DNA from: Hofstenia miamia
Lineage: Eukaryota > Xenacoelomorpha > Acoela
Length of the DNA: 64,000 nt
Direction of reading: 5' to 3'
NCBI GenBank assembly: GCA_004352715.1
Contig: SCFE01000027.1
Span: forward strand, 1,496,682 to 1,560,681
Shown here: piece after piece, positions 22,599-36,100 of the stretch
How the letters are laid out: each line of letters starts with the position of its first letter
Position numbering within the stretch: position 1 is the first letter of the stretch
Program-made: the position numbers and the translations under genes
The notes under the pieces: generated by a model
The model's input: the letters and a program-made list of their open reading frames with translations, nothing else
The model's database searches: none
Told to the model about the DNA's origin: nothing

Positions 22599-24108
22599 GT
22601 CAGTAGCTATTTCATTCTTAAACACTTTTTCTGATATTGTGTTTGTTTTATGTCTCAACTTTGCAATATTTTATAGACTCGTGATTTGGATTGTCGTGGA
22701 GTGATCCTCCGCAACAATCAGTGGATGTTCTCGATCATTGCAAATTGTCACCTGACTTGTTAATTTACTCACTTTAATACGTGGGATTTACATGCTTATT
22801 TCAAAATCAAGTTCGCTTATTAATATTACTTAAGTTGTCCTCAATCTCCTACTGTTTTGTTATTTCTATGCAACAATCTAATATGCAGTTTGTATTGATA
22901 AAGCGATTTGCAGATTAGCACAGCTATGTTTATCAGGTAGCATTTCGTGCTAACACTATTTTTTTAATAATGTGTTAGCGATCGCATATGACAAGCTTAT
23001 GACCTTCCACTCTAAAATTAATAGTTTGTTTGATTTGACGCATCTTATTTTTAATAAATATCAAGCATTCCAGAGAAGGAATCGGCTCCGGCCTGCTCGC
23101 GTTAATCAGTTCAGCTAAGTTATTAAATTTATAGCAATTTTGTCACCAATACATGAAAGTTTGAGTTAAAAAGTTCATCTTCGTAATCAGAATTAACCCA
23201 ATAATATTTAGGGTCTTAAAATTGCTTAATTATTATAAGCTAGCAATTGTTAAATGCTTTGTAATGTGTATGTAAATAGATTAAAATTACTGGATGCTTG
23301 CTTTGTATTTTAATTTTCACATAGGAATTCAAAATCGGTCAATATCAGGACTTCTAAAACCTATTATGTTCGGGTTTTCAGGTTGGGACGAAAAATCGAC
23401 TATATTCCATTTCTCACGTATACATGTTAGAACTTGCTTTTAAGAAATGTTCCGAATAAGTCATGATTTGCGATCTTCATTCAATTCTGAGTTAAATGTA
23501 CTTTTTTCTGAATCAAGAATTTTGGTAAATTTCTTCATTGCTGTTTATGATGTGGCTGCTTGGAGTTATCAAGGAGTTTGTTAATTGCTACAATTTTGTA
23601 CCTTAAACTTTCAATCGCTTGCATTCAAAGGTCGGCGCTTTGCATTTAAGTTTTGAATATTTTTTTCCCTATATTTATGTGACCAAATTTCACTCTTTTA
23701 AGCATAAAAAATTAATATCATGACAATATTTTCCATTTATTTTTGATTTTTCATCTCGAAGTTATTGAAGAACTTTTAAGTGCATGAAATTTAGATGAAT
23801 TGTTTAAGTGAAGGGCATACACACAGAGCATTCGAAACATCAAGGAAAAAATTGGGTAGTGAAAATATCCCAGTACTTACTTGAGAAAGCGCTTAGTATT
23901 TGAAACTTGAAAGCAAAAAATTGATTCTTAAATGTTAGGATCGACCATTGAATGCACAAGAGTTTAGACATCATTTATTTAGAAAGAAGAGATTAAGGTA
24001 TCTGTAAGTATTTAATCATCGTTATTCTGGGTTATTGTTGTTGAATCCTCTATTACTGAGTGAACTTCTGTGCAAATGAACACTTTTACTTTCTTAGCAC
24101 TACATTTC

Positions 24109-24146
<38 letters not shown>

Positions 24147-27100
24147 TTGCTATATATTTGTAACGCTAAATTCAAAGATTTGCTTTTTATAAGCCGAAGG
24201 AACATTGACTATGGTACAATATATCTATGTGTGTAGTTTAATTGTTTCATTTAGTACAATTGGTACACTGAAAATGGGGAATTGGTTAGTGAAATTCCAA
24301 ACACAATTGAAATATTTTCAAATGGTAGTTTATATTTCCACCCATTTCTAACAAAGCCAGAAATACATCTACACCGAGTTGGTTACTATTGTGTTGCTAG
24401 AAATACAGTTGGTGCCAGTAGAAGTAAAACAGTTCAAGTCTATGCAGGTAAATTCATTTTAATGGTTAGTAACCCTAACAGCCAGCGTTGATAATGACTT
24501 TGGCCCCAAAATGAAATTAAACCCACCGCAAGGAATTATTCCTTTTATTGTACAAAGATAGACTTCCAATCTGTAAAAACTTTAAGTAAAGGTTTCTAGG
24601 GCGTTCATGGCTCTGTTCGATTTATTTATGATGATATGAATACACATGTGTTAGAAGTTGTTTCTTAGCGTAATTCACAATGATTCTTAATTCTTTCTTC
24701 TTCACTTGTTTCCAAATTTCATATTTTAGCCTTAAAATTGCCTGTATTTGATATACATAGCTTCGATTTTGTGCCTGCCTAAAAAATATAAGAGTATTGG
24801 ATGTCTTATTAAGTTTTTATATATGAAATCATTTTATGCTTCCTTGAATTTTTCGGTATTACCATTTGCATTTTTTCAATGTTGTAGTTACAGCCCTGGA
24901 TGATAAGATTAAATTCTAAATGAATTTCTCAGAGAACCATGTGCCTGACCCAGTTATCAATGATATCCACCAGTTGTTCTCAAGTAGAATCCGATTGTCT
25001 TAAAGCTTTATACGTAACGCATTCGTCATGACATTATTGCTTTCTGTTGAAACTTTTAAATTTATTAACCTCACAATTCAATAAAATATTTTATTTACTG
25101 CTCTTCTATTTTTTAATTTCTTGCGAAGAACACAGGAATTTTAAAAATTTTACGTTTCAAAACTATTTCCGATTTTTTACTACATACAAGCTATTAATCA
25201 AGACTATTAATATTTATATAAAATCAAATTTTTTTTTCTTCTATTTTACTGAATCTATCCGGTCACTACGCTTCATATCGTTTTTTTGAAATTCGCTTTT
25301 AACTTTTTTGTGACTTAAAAAACTACGTTTTCTTTGACAAAAATAGCGTATTCTATTTTTTGTTGGTTTTCATCAATTTTTATTTATCTCGATAAAGAAT
25401 ATATCCTATCCCTCAAGTGAAGCTTTTGCCTTTTTTGAAAACATGTATACAGGGATTTCAATTCCTTCAGAGGAATTTGTAATTGATATTTTTGCTGTAA
25501 TTGGAATTGGATTTGAAATTGAAAAAAATTGTCAGAATTGAGTTAGAAATGGACTTTAGAAGCCCACATAATTCGAAAATTTAGGGATTATCGATTAATT
25601 TCTCAAGTTCATGGGAATTCTTTTTGTTAAATATTTAATTATAATATTTAAAATTTTGTAAATATAAATTTTTTTTAAATTATTCATAAATACTTAAATA
25701 TTTCTGGTCTGTAGGAATTAGAATTGAAGAATTGAATTGAAATCTCTGGTTATATATACTTTTAAAATTATAGGGTCAGGTTTCACAGAAATTGAAGCCA
25801 CATCAATCATAGCAGAATACCTATGCTCATATTCTATGCAGAAACGTCCATCGCCTCATAATTGACTTAATATGCATACTTTTTTGTTAATGAAGGGTTA
25901 ATTTAAATATTTACTTTGTGATTACCCATTGTTTTTAAGCTTACCACTTTTTAAGTTTATTGGAATTAAGGTCACTTAACCGATTACTTAAATTAAACAA
26001 TACAGAATATTTATGATAATAATATGTATTCAAGTAGGTAATTGAAATCCTTGATATAGAAAGCAAAATTGCGGAAACATCAAAAATTTTGCGGAAAGTC
26101 TTATACTAAGGTGACAGATTTTTTTAAATTAATCGAACCTCTTGTGTGTTTAACCGTAGTCGGACTGGAGGAGGATTTCTTCCCACTATTATAAACTTTT
26201 GATTATTACTGAAAAACTTGTGGAGCTTTCTTAATGAGATTTTGTGACTTTTACTAAGTTTTATTAGGGATGTTACCCCCCCCTTCCCATATCTGCTTAG
26301 TTTATGTATAGTATTGGTTTTAAATTGATGATATGGTTTTCTAATTGCAAAGTTTTAATGTTATTATGAAAAAAATTATGAAAAATTTGCCCGACAAGTA
26401 ATTATATTCAATAAGTTAAGAATTAGTTCTAATCAATTCCAACATTTCCAACTTTAAAAACCAATATTTAATATATTTCAAAAAATTCTCCAAAGTGTTA
26501 GATTCCATGACGTCATCTAATTTCTGTACATTCAGAATTGATAGTACCAATATGAAGAATATTTGTGCAAAGGTTCGCTTTAATAAATCCAGAGTTAGAT
26601 GAGGGTGGATAGTAGGAAATCCTTCCTCGTCAGACTTGAGAAGCCCAGATCGAATAGGATTAAAAGATTTTTCTTGATGCTTACTTGTGAAGGGAGAATT
26701 TATCGCATTTGTGTTCTCCTGGTGTACTAAATATATCAACAGTGGGAATCGATCATTCATTCAATAGTCTACAATAATTCCCGACTTCCATCAATCAAGA
26801 ATATCTCATACCGTATCACAATTATTAATATAGATTCGCATCGAATAATCATCGAATCGCGATTCGTTTTTCAATAGACAGTAGGGAATGCGTCTCGTTA
26901 GGCGATTAGGAGATATTGATATGGTTGAAGTGCGGTGTTTCAACTTATCACAGTTAAATGGTTTTCTTACACGAATCAATGTGTTCAAATTTAATTAGAG
27001 TGAATTATGTCAGATAAGTCGTAAAACTAATCGAATGTTAACTAAATGAAGCGTTAACATCTAATGAACATCTCATTTGATGTCATCTATCTAATTTCGA

Positions 27101-30100
27101 CAACATTACATTTCATCATTCTTTGCAAAGCACATGTTTCCCATACAATTTTAAGCGAGTTTGAAAGTTTAAACCAGTGACTTCTAAGACGCTGGGACCG
27201 CACACAAGGACAAGTTTTAGGCATATAGATGTCGCAAAATCAGTTTATTCCGAAAATTGTTTTGCAGTTTTTTTGGTATTTTGAATGTGATTTATGCTAT
27301 AATAAAAACCATAATTTAATAAGAAAGTAAGAATTTGGCATAACATGCTTCTTATATTATAGTTTTTCTTATTTCGATGGTTTCATTTAATACATATTCA
27401 TACTGCTTATCAAGATTTAAAATATAGAAGGAAAAAGTTCTTAAGAGCTTTCAAATGAGTAATTAGAATGAATATCAATTAGGAATAAACTTGTCTTCCT
27501 TTCCAATTCATGCATTCTAGTAGTCTCAGTTAAAACCTATTTTGATATAGAATAATTAGGCTTTTAAGAGTACTAATATCTTATTGAATTTTCATGATTA
27601 TTACGCTGTGAAACTAACTATGTTAAGGCCCAATAGATCTTTCCAACCAACCAACCAACCAATATGTGAGCCCTATTTTTCAGTAGATATTATAAATCAG
27701 CATATGAGCATGACTTATCTACAGCAAAAGGCATATGCAGACTGTGATGTAATCATAGATGCTATCTGTTCACAACTGCTTTATCACATAACTTACCGAT
27801 CAAATTCCACAAGTTTTGTAATGCACTAAATACACTATCGATTGATTTTATTTGTGTCCGTTACAACATATGTGTTCAATGCAGTACAGTACACCTAATT
27901 GACTTGACGTATAAAACATCGTTTGAAGGTGAATCAAATCCTTTCTCGCATTTATATGCTGCTGTAACGATATTGACTGCGTAAGCTTTTGTGTGAAGAT
28001 AAACAGTATCGTTTAGGAACGTTTAACCATAAACAGCCGGGCGTTCACTTAAAAGAGCAAACCGTTGTTTTACAAATACTTTTTTCCAAGCCTGTTAGGA
28101 AATTTTTAAATCCTGAAGCATGTAAATGTTTTTTTGGAGAACATGCTTTAATCGAATGTTGAAAATTTCTATTAAAACGTATTGCTTTGGCTGAGGTTGT
28201 TCAAAAGATTTACAATTTTTCTTTGAAAAAATTTAAATTCTCTCCATACCTACGTTCATGTAGTTATAAGGTTTTGAGCTCATGTAGGCAACAAAGAACT
28301 TCTTGATATTTGCAAAGGTATCCCAAACCCATTGAGGTGTGTCGGGCGCAAAGTCAGAGGTGCTTTTTTGAAATATAAGCGTTTTAAATTTTTTTCTAGA
28401 ATAATGAAAAATTTCAAAAGTCCCCGGGCTTTTTAAGGAATCATTTCCTTCCCGGTGCATATAATGTACTTATGTCTTTAAAACGATTCTTCCATTCGCT
28501 ACCTAATATTTTAATGATACAGTATTTATTTCGATTTAACTTTAATCTCCTTTGTTGTAAAGATTTGAACATAAACACGTTTATTTATTTTATTATAAGA
28601 ATCACCCTATAAGAAATGCCGCCCTTAATTATAGAAGGACTCGTTTGTTTTCATCAAATTTATTTTGAAATTTACAAGGTATTTTGTTTTATTGCTTCGG
28701 TTATTTTGTCTAAATTGTCATAATTTGAATTGAAGACTAGATTTGTTACCTTGACCATGTCAAGAATTTCGATCTTTGGCTTTCATAAATTTAACTTGAT
28801 TCTTAGAAAATAACTAAAAATCAGGTTGTAGTCATTAATACAGGACTATGATTTTCTAAGAATCACTTTAAAAATTTTTATATAGTTCTTACAAGACTGC
28901 TTTTACTTCAATGTATTTGAAGGTATAGAAATGTGGAATCATTGCTGGGCATTCCTTCATATTTACCAATTCATTTAACTATAATATTACCTCTTCTGGG
29001 ATTTGTAAACATTTCTAAATATTATGAATTGTATATTTTTGGGTAGGCAATGCGTTCGCCATTATTTGTTTATCGTATGAGAAGAACACAAATGCGTGTT
29101 TAGATTGTGGGGTTTCTGCTGTACTTAGCAATTTATAATATTTGAGTCTCTCACTTAAAATTGTGTAAACATTTGTTATTTCTCGAGGATATTTGCTGAA
29201 ACTGTTGATTAATTAATGATGTACCAATGCCCAGCTTCAATTATATGCAGTGGTGACAATTTGAAAAATAATTTAAGTTTCTATTTAACCTGCTGTTCGA
29301 ATTTTAATTGATTAGATTAGCTATTTTGTCAATATATATTTTTTTGCTCTTAACCCCATTTTATCTGGGTTTTTCTGTAGTAGTTATTCCTGGGGGGGGG
29401 CGATATGCCCCCCTAAGATCTCGGAACAGGTATATCTGATCAACATCAAGTTTGATGTGGAGATACTTTAACATGTCAGGAATATGTTAGCGGTAACCAT
29501 TTTGTGATACGGTAATTTATATGTAAATTATGCGTATATTAATAAGATTATGTATCAAATTTTCTAAATTTTTCATTATTGACAAAAAAATTTAAAAATA
29601 TTACTAAATAGGAATCAAGAGAAAGGCTTATAATGCAAGCAAAACATAGAAAACATTTAATTATAATTTTGCATGTTTCAATATAGCCTTTGCATACAAA
29701 ATCGTTATTTTCGAAACTCTCAAGAGATGTCAGTTTTTCATGGACTTGTTTTAAATCGCCTTAACTTTATAACCCTTGACCTTATCTGCCCAATTTTTGC
29801 GTCAAGAGTTACAGAACAAGTTAAAGAAAAAAGTCATAGAAGGATACTTTATTTAAAAAAAACAGTCACTGAGTTATATCTAAAAAATATGGAGGGGGTC
29901 AAATGGGCCCACAGGTAAAATAGGGTTAATATGGAAACAGCAATACAATTTTCTAATTTGACTTTTATCTTGTATAAAAATATGTTCAATTCTTGAGGTC
30001 GGGTTCAGATACCTAAACTGCTCTGTGTATCCTTACATGTAAAAACTGTTTTGTCGACCTTTTCAAACAATTTTCTACACGTCTTTCAATAAATTTAGAA

Positions 30101-33100
30101 GTTTTGGGACTTTGACGCATTTATTGGTGAATGTTATTGAATTCAAACTTAAACATTTTGTACTAAGGAAGAGTATTACTGGGCTTAAAGTAGTTGAAAA
30201 TGTTTTCCGTTTAAAATTCCGATTTTTTAAACTTTTCAAATTCTCACCATTCCAAAGGTTCTGTTAATCAAACAGTCTAGTGGTGAGCAGCAATTGAGCA
30301 CGGATATTTCTTTTTTGTAGACTGACTGCTCACATTTTATTGCGGTGATACGATCTCTGACTTCGTATACGGATGCTTTTTTTGAAATATAAACGTGTTT
30401 GGTTTGGATTTGCATAACTTTTTTAGTTAGCTAGTCATTTCAAATAGTTTTGATGAAAGCATAACTTTGTAAATCTCCCGGGTAATTCTTTGTTCATTGC
30501 TTTTTATTTTTGATGTACCTGTTTTCCCACTTATCTACACTCACTGAATTATGCAACAAAACCCTACAATGTCACCTAATTTTAATCATGAAATAAAATC
30601 TCTTGCAATGTTGAAATGATTCAAGTGCTAGTTGTATTGAGTAGCTGTCTGTACAGGATGTGGAATGATTCAAAACGAGATAACTACAGTCTTTTATAAA
30701 CAATTTTACAAACATGTATACAAGTACCAAAAAAACAACAACTTGTTCAATTTAGCTTTGATTAGTAATCGGTGACAGTATGTACTGAAAATTTCCCACT
30801 AATATCGATATACCATGGGAAAACCAAATTTATATCCGAAATATATTGAACTACCTTATTATAACTACCAATCTCAGCTGTTAAAATCAAAGTCTTCGTC
30901 GCAGTCCTCAACTGAACTGAATTTTTTGTATTAATTAAATGCGCCTACATGGATTATTTAAATTTCGCATTGTTTTGCCATACCCCAAATATAGTTGGAA
31001 TATTGCTATGTTATAGGAAATAACCGTTACGTAATTATTTTGTTTAAAAATTTTTAAAAATTACATTTACGAGTAGAATTTTTTTACGAAATATAAATCT
31101 TACAAAGTTAACAAATATAGTCTTATCGAAGGTTTTACGATTATATAATATGGAATTCTATAAAGTTGAGGTATATGCACTGTACTAGTACCATTTAATT
31201 TAGGAATTAGTGTCCAGTCGGGTACCCAGCCAAATATATTGGATTAGGTGGTACTATTGTCTTTTATTAAAGAAATTTAGACTAGGTCAATTAAAATATT
31301 ATTACACAATTACATTTGAATGGGCTAGTGCTCCGGGGCCAATGCTACTGTCTTCTAAACTATATATGGCCTAGTAGGGGCATCTAGAGTTTGCTATATA
31401 TTCAGTTTTCATAGAAAACAATGTATTATGTTGAACAGTTGTATTTTTGGCATTTACAACTAGTGATTTAAATTTTCCGGAAAATATCAATGCACCTTAA
31501 CTTCAAATTTAAACGGAAATTACAGGCTTATTAGTTTATGACTTCCTGCAGAACAATTTTATTGGTTGCTGATTAAATGTCGCGACCAATCATATTACAG
31601 TGAGAATAAATAATGGAAATATGCAGTTGGTTTATTTAAATAACGCAGGAATTGAATATAATGCAGCTCATGTATAATTCATTTGCCCTTCATTCGAGGC
31701 CTTCAAACACCGCTTAATTTTTTATATTTATAAAGGATCGAATAAATTTTTTAGTTGTTGTTGAATGCACTGTATATAGCTTAACAAAAGCGCCATTATT
31801 CTATCTAAATATTTTCAAGTGTGCAAGGTAGCCGAATAGTAGATTGTTGTAGTATTTTTGGTACTTTTCACATATGGAAATTTCCATTTCAAATAGACGA
31901 GCTCGTGCAGTAAAATCAATATTCTTTCAATGGAAACGCTTAAGTATGCATACGTCAATATATTCACTGGCGACAAGTTTATGATATGGAATTGCTTCGA
32001 TTGGAATAGAAATCTTATAAAAATTTCAGCAAGGACTTCTTTAAAAAGCCACATGTTTTTATACGATCTAGTGAATTTTCTATGAAGACGAATCCTGAAG
32101 CTTTATGTGTATAGTATATGTACTCCGATTTTTAAGCATATAAATGCTTACAGAAATGTCCCATATAAAAGTATATTTGTAATATCTTGAAAATCAATAA
32201 AGGACATCTTTATTAAGCTTACTTTTCTAGAAAAACTAGAATGTAGTCTATCTATATTACATGTAAAACTGGTTTTGATAGTGTAAAGGAAGTGACCCTA
32301 AGTGATAAACTAAAATAGCTTTCGCACTTGTGTGTACTAACCCGTTAATTAGATTGGGAACTTACTTCCCCAGAACCGATGAACCTAAAAAAGCCCAGTT
32401 CGAATAGAGTTAGGAAATCGCAAATTATTTATTAATAAAACATTTGATTGTTTTCAATTACAAATCTATTTATCAAACTTATGATACTCATACTAAACCG
32501 TAACCCATACTGCAATTCTGGACCTGTTTGTCATATTCTATTATACGTATTGTTAATTATTATTTGTTTTAAAGTGTTTTGACTTGCATTCATTTCATTG
32601 ACATCCAGTGGCGGTTGCAATGGGGACATGGTGAAATGTTCCCCGTCAGGTTTTTAAAAGTGATTTAAAATTTAGGGTCGTGAAATGCATTTTTAAGGTC
32701 ATGATTAAGATGTCCCAATTCAGAAAATCCTGCGTACGCCCCTGTTGACGTTTAGCTTTTTCTTTTGATTGTGAAATACACAATCGAACATCTGCAAATA
32801 TATTTTTGTTAGTATTTTGAACATTCATTGTAACTTAGCCAACAGATTTTCCTTCATTTGAAACAGTTGCAAATTCTACTTGACTTCTATCGTTTGTTGC
32901 TACAGGGTGTGAATGAAACTGAAAAAAATATTCAGATAGTTTTTCACTTTCTAAAAATATACTCATTGAATATTTTTAAATTTTCAATACTTCAACCATG
33001 AATGCAAGCTTCACATTCTGGAGGAATTTGCTTTCCATTCTAAAATCTTTCACCTCATGATGTTGATGGAATATGAAAAATAAGAAATCATTTTTTACAG

Positions 33101-36100
33101 ATATAGAATTTCATTATAAATTTGTTCCAAATGGTTCTGATAGTGTTACACAGAAATATCATTCCATTTTGAGTCTGATGTTACACAACCCCAAAAGGCA
33201 CGAATTTCAGAATTCACATTAGTATTTGCATTTTAATGAACTCATTTGATTTGGCATGAACAGTATGGGAAAGGGGTCGAGTCAACTCAGCCGCAACATA
33301 GTTCACCATGGAGGGAGTCATGGGTAAGGTCTGATTTGGAATTTCGAGATATGGATATACACTGTATGTCTGTTTTTAAGTTGAAATTTTCAAAGTTTAC
33401 GGTTATGTATATGGCAATCGTATAATTTGATTATAAGATTTATATGGTAAAAGAAAATTGCGTATATTCAAAGTAATTATGGGTTGGGTCTTGAGTTAAA
33501 TATCGAAAATCGATGAGTCATGGTTGGGGCTTAGGTTACATTTTATAACGCATTTCCATTCGGATGTACTGGTAAGTAATTTTTCGCAGTATTCGATAGA
33601 CTCGAATCAATTCATTTTCAAGATTAATATTGAATCTATCAAGTAATGGAAAAAACTGAATTAATTATTCAATGGATTTTGGAGATATATCTAGGATCCT
33701 GTTATAAATTCATGCTAAGCACTCTGTGTCATTTAAAATATTGTTCCAAATGGTTAGCTAGGATTCTTTTATAAGAGCTATCAAGGAGAATTTCTTCAAA
33801 ATTTGGCTTAAAAATTTGCTTGAATTTTCCCAATGGAACTTGATTTGAAAGCTATGCATTTATTTAATAAAATTGCTGGTAATTGTCACAGTTAAATGGT
33901 CGTGGCACGCGGATAATTGTGTCCGGAGTTAATTAGCGAATTATGTCAGGTAAGTCGTAAAACTAATTACATGTAAATCAAATGAAGCGTTCAAAATCTT
34001 AATAAACATCTCTTTTCATTTTAACAAGATGTAATTGATCCAACATCATGTTTTACGAAATTCATTACTTCAGTGTGGGTTTTGTTCTAACACTGAATAT
34101 ATGAAAAGATATCCTATCAATAGAACTACATTTTTGTTAAGATTTCACCAGAAATTGAAGGTTCATGGGGAGATCGGCAATGCATCATTTAATAGTGGAA
34201 TTCGGTTTGCTGTTCCTTTACAAGACATAAGTCTATTTATGTTCATGTTCAATATATCAAATTCGAAATCCCATAAATTTCGTGTTTCTATAAACTAAGG
34301 GTTGACAGTATGTCTAGTTTTCCAACTTTTTGCGTCCACATGGCATACTTTCGTTGGCCGCCATTGGTTTGCAATAAGCTGCACTTCGTTATGGTTTAGT
34401 TGACGGTAATAAACGATAGTCTGCCCAGAGGTATTCCAAAAATCAGTTGTTAGTTTCGCTAAGACTGTAAGCCGGAAATGCTATGCGCCATTGGTTTTTC
34501 ATTTTTAATGTTTTTCAGTTATCTATTTCCTTATGACATTTCAAAACCGAATTACTTAAAGTATTGACGCATTAAAACGGTTTTGAAGCAGAGATGAGTT
34601 CACATGCACTTCAGGCCATAGCCAGACCTAACCTGGTCCTATATCAAACCTGAGCTCATTTAAACCTGTTTAACTCTGATGTCCTTAGCCATAAAAGAAT
34701 AGATGTTATGAAAGCAGCACTGCCTATTCTCCAGTTAAATTACCCCTTTTTTAAACTATGTCTGAATGCAACACCGGTTTTAGAACAGAAAATTATTCTA
34801 ATGTATTCATTGTTTTTCTGACTTAAGCCAGTCACACAACCATAGTAACGTATTGATATTTAAGATTTCCGTGATAAATATCAACTATAAAGCTACTACA
34901 ATTTAGAGGAAAGTGGGCATATACTTGTCCTTAGGTCAACAGATTAGCCCTATAATTAGCTGAAAGTCAATCATAATTCAACAAAGCGTTGTATNCATAC
35001 CATTTCAAGTTAGGGGTTGTCACGTTTGAATTAATTGATATTCTGTCTGTTTTCTGCTTCAGAAATGATTCAGTATTTTATTACTTGAAAGTTAGTATTG
35101 GTGAAATAATTGTTTTATGCTGAAAAAACGATTTTCAATTTTCATTCAGGATATTTCTAGCCCTGCAGTGTAATATGATTTTTGTGTATTCTACCATTTG
35201 TCTTAAAATTCATAGTAGGCATGAGGCAAGACATNCATTTTTGTTAAGATTTCACCAGAAATTGAAGGTTCATGGGGAGATCGGCAATGCATCATTTAAT
35301 AGTGGAATTCGGTTTGCTGTTCCTTTACAATCTCAATGAGTCATCATCAATGATGTTGAATTAAAGTTTGTGAATTATTATATTGCAACTTTTCTCATAG
35401 TACAACATCCGAATTGCGTTTCCCAACATTACTCATGCGAAAAGTTTGCTGGATTTATTTTTGAAATGTCTATGTTTAAGTCTTAAAATGAACTATATTT
35501 TCTCTAGGTGAAACATGTCTTGAGGCAATGAAGAAAATTTATTTTTGTCAGAATAATTAGTAGATTTTTAGGTAGAATTTCTCACAAAAATCCAAATTAC
35601 TTTGTCGCCACTAATATCCGTGTGCATTATCTTTTACTCCATAATCATCATGCTGTGAACCGCTTTTCGACATACCATTTCAAGTTAGGGGTTGTCACGT
35701 TTGAATTAATTGATATTCTGTCTGTTTTCTGCTTCAGAAATGATTCAGTATTTTATTACTTGAAAGTTAGTATTGGTGAAATAATTGTTTTATGCTGAAA
35801 AAACGATTTTCAATTTTCATTCAGGATATTTCTAGCCCTGCAGTGTAATATGATTTTTGTGTATTCTACCATTTGTCTTAAAATTCATAGTAGGCATGAG
35901 GCAAGACATAAGTCTATTTATGTTCATGTTCAATATATCAAATTCGAAATCCCATAAATTTCGTGTTTCTATAAACTAAGGGTTGACAGTATGTCTAGTT
36001 TTCCAACTTTTTGCGTCCACATGGCATACTTTCGTTGGCCGCCATTGGTTTGCAATAAGCTGCACTTCGTTATGGTTTAGTTGACGGTAATAAACGATAG

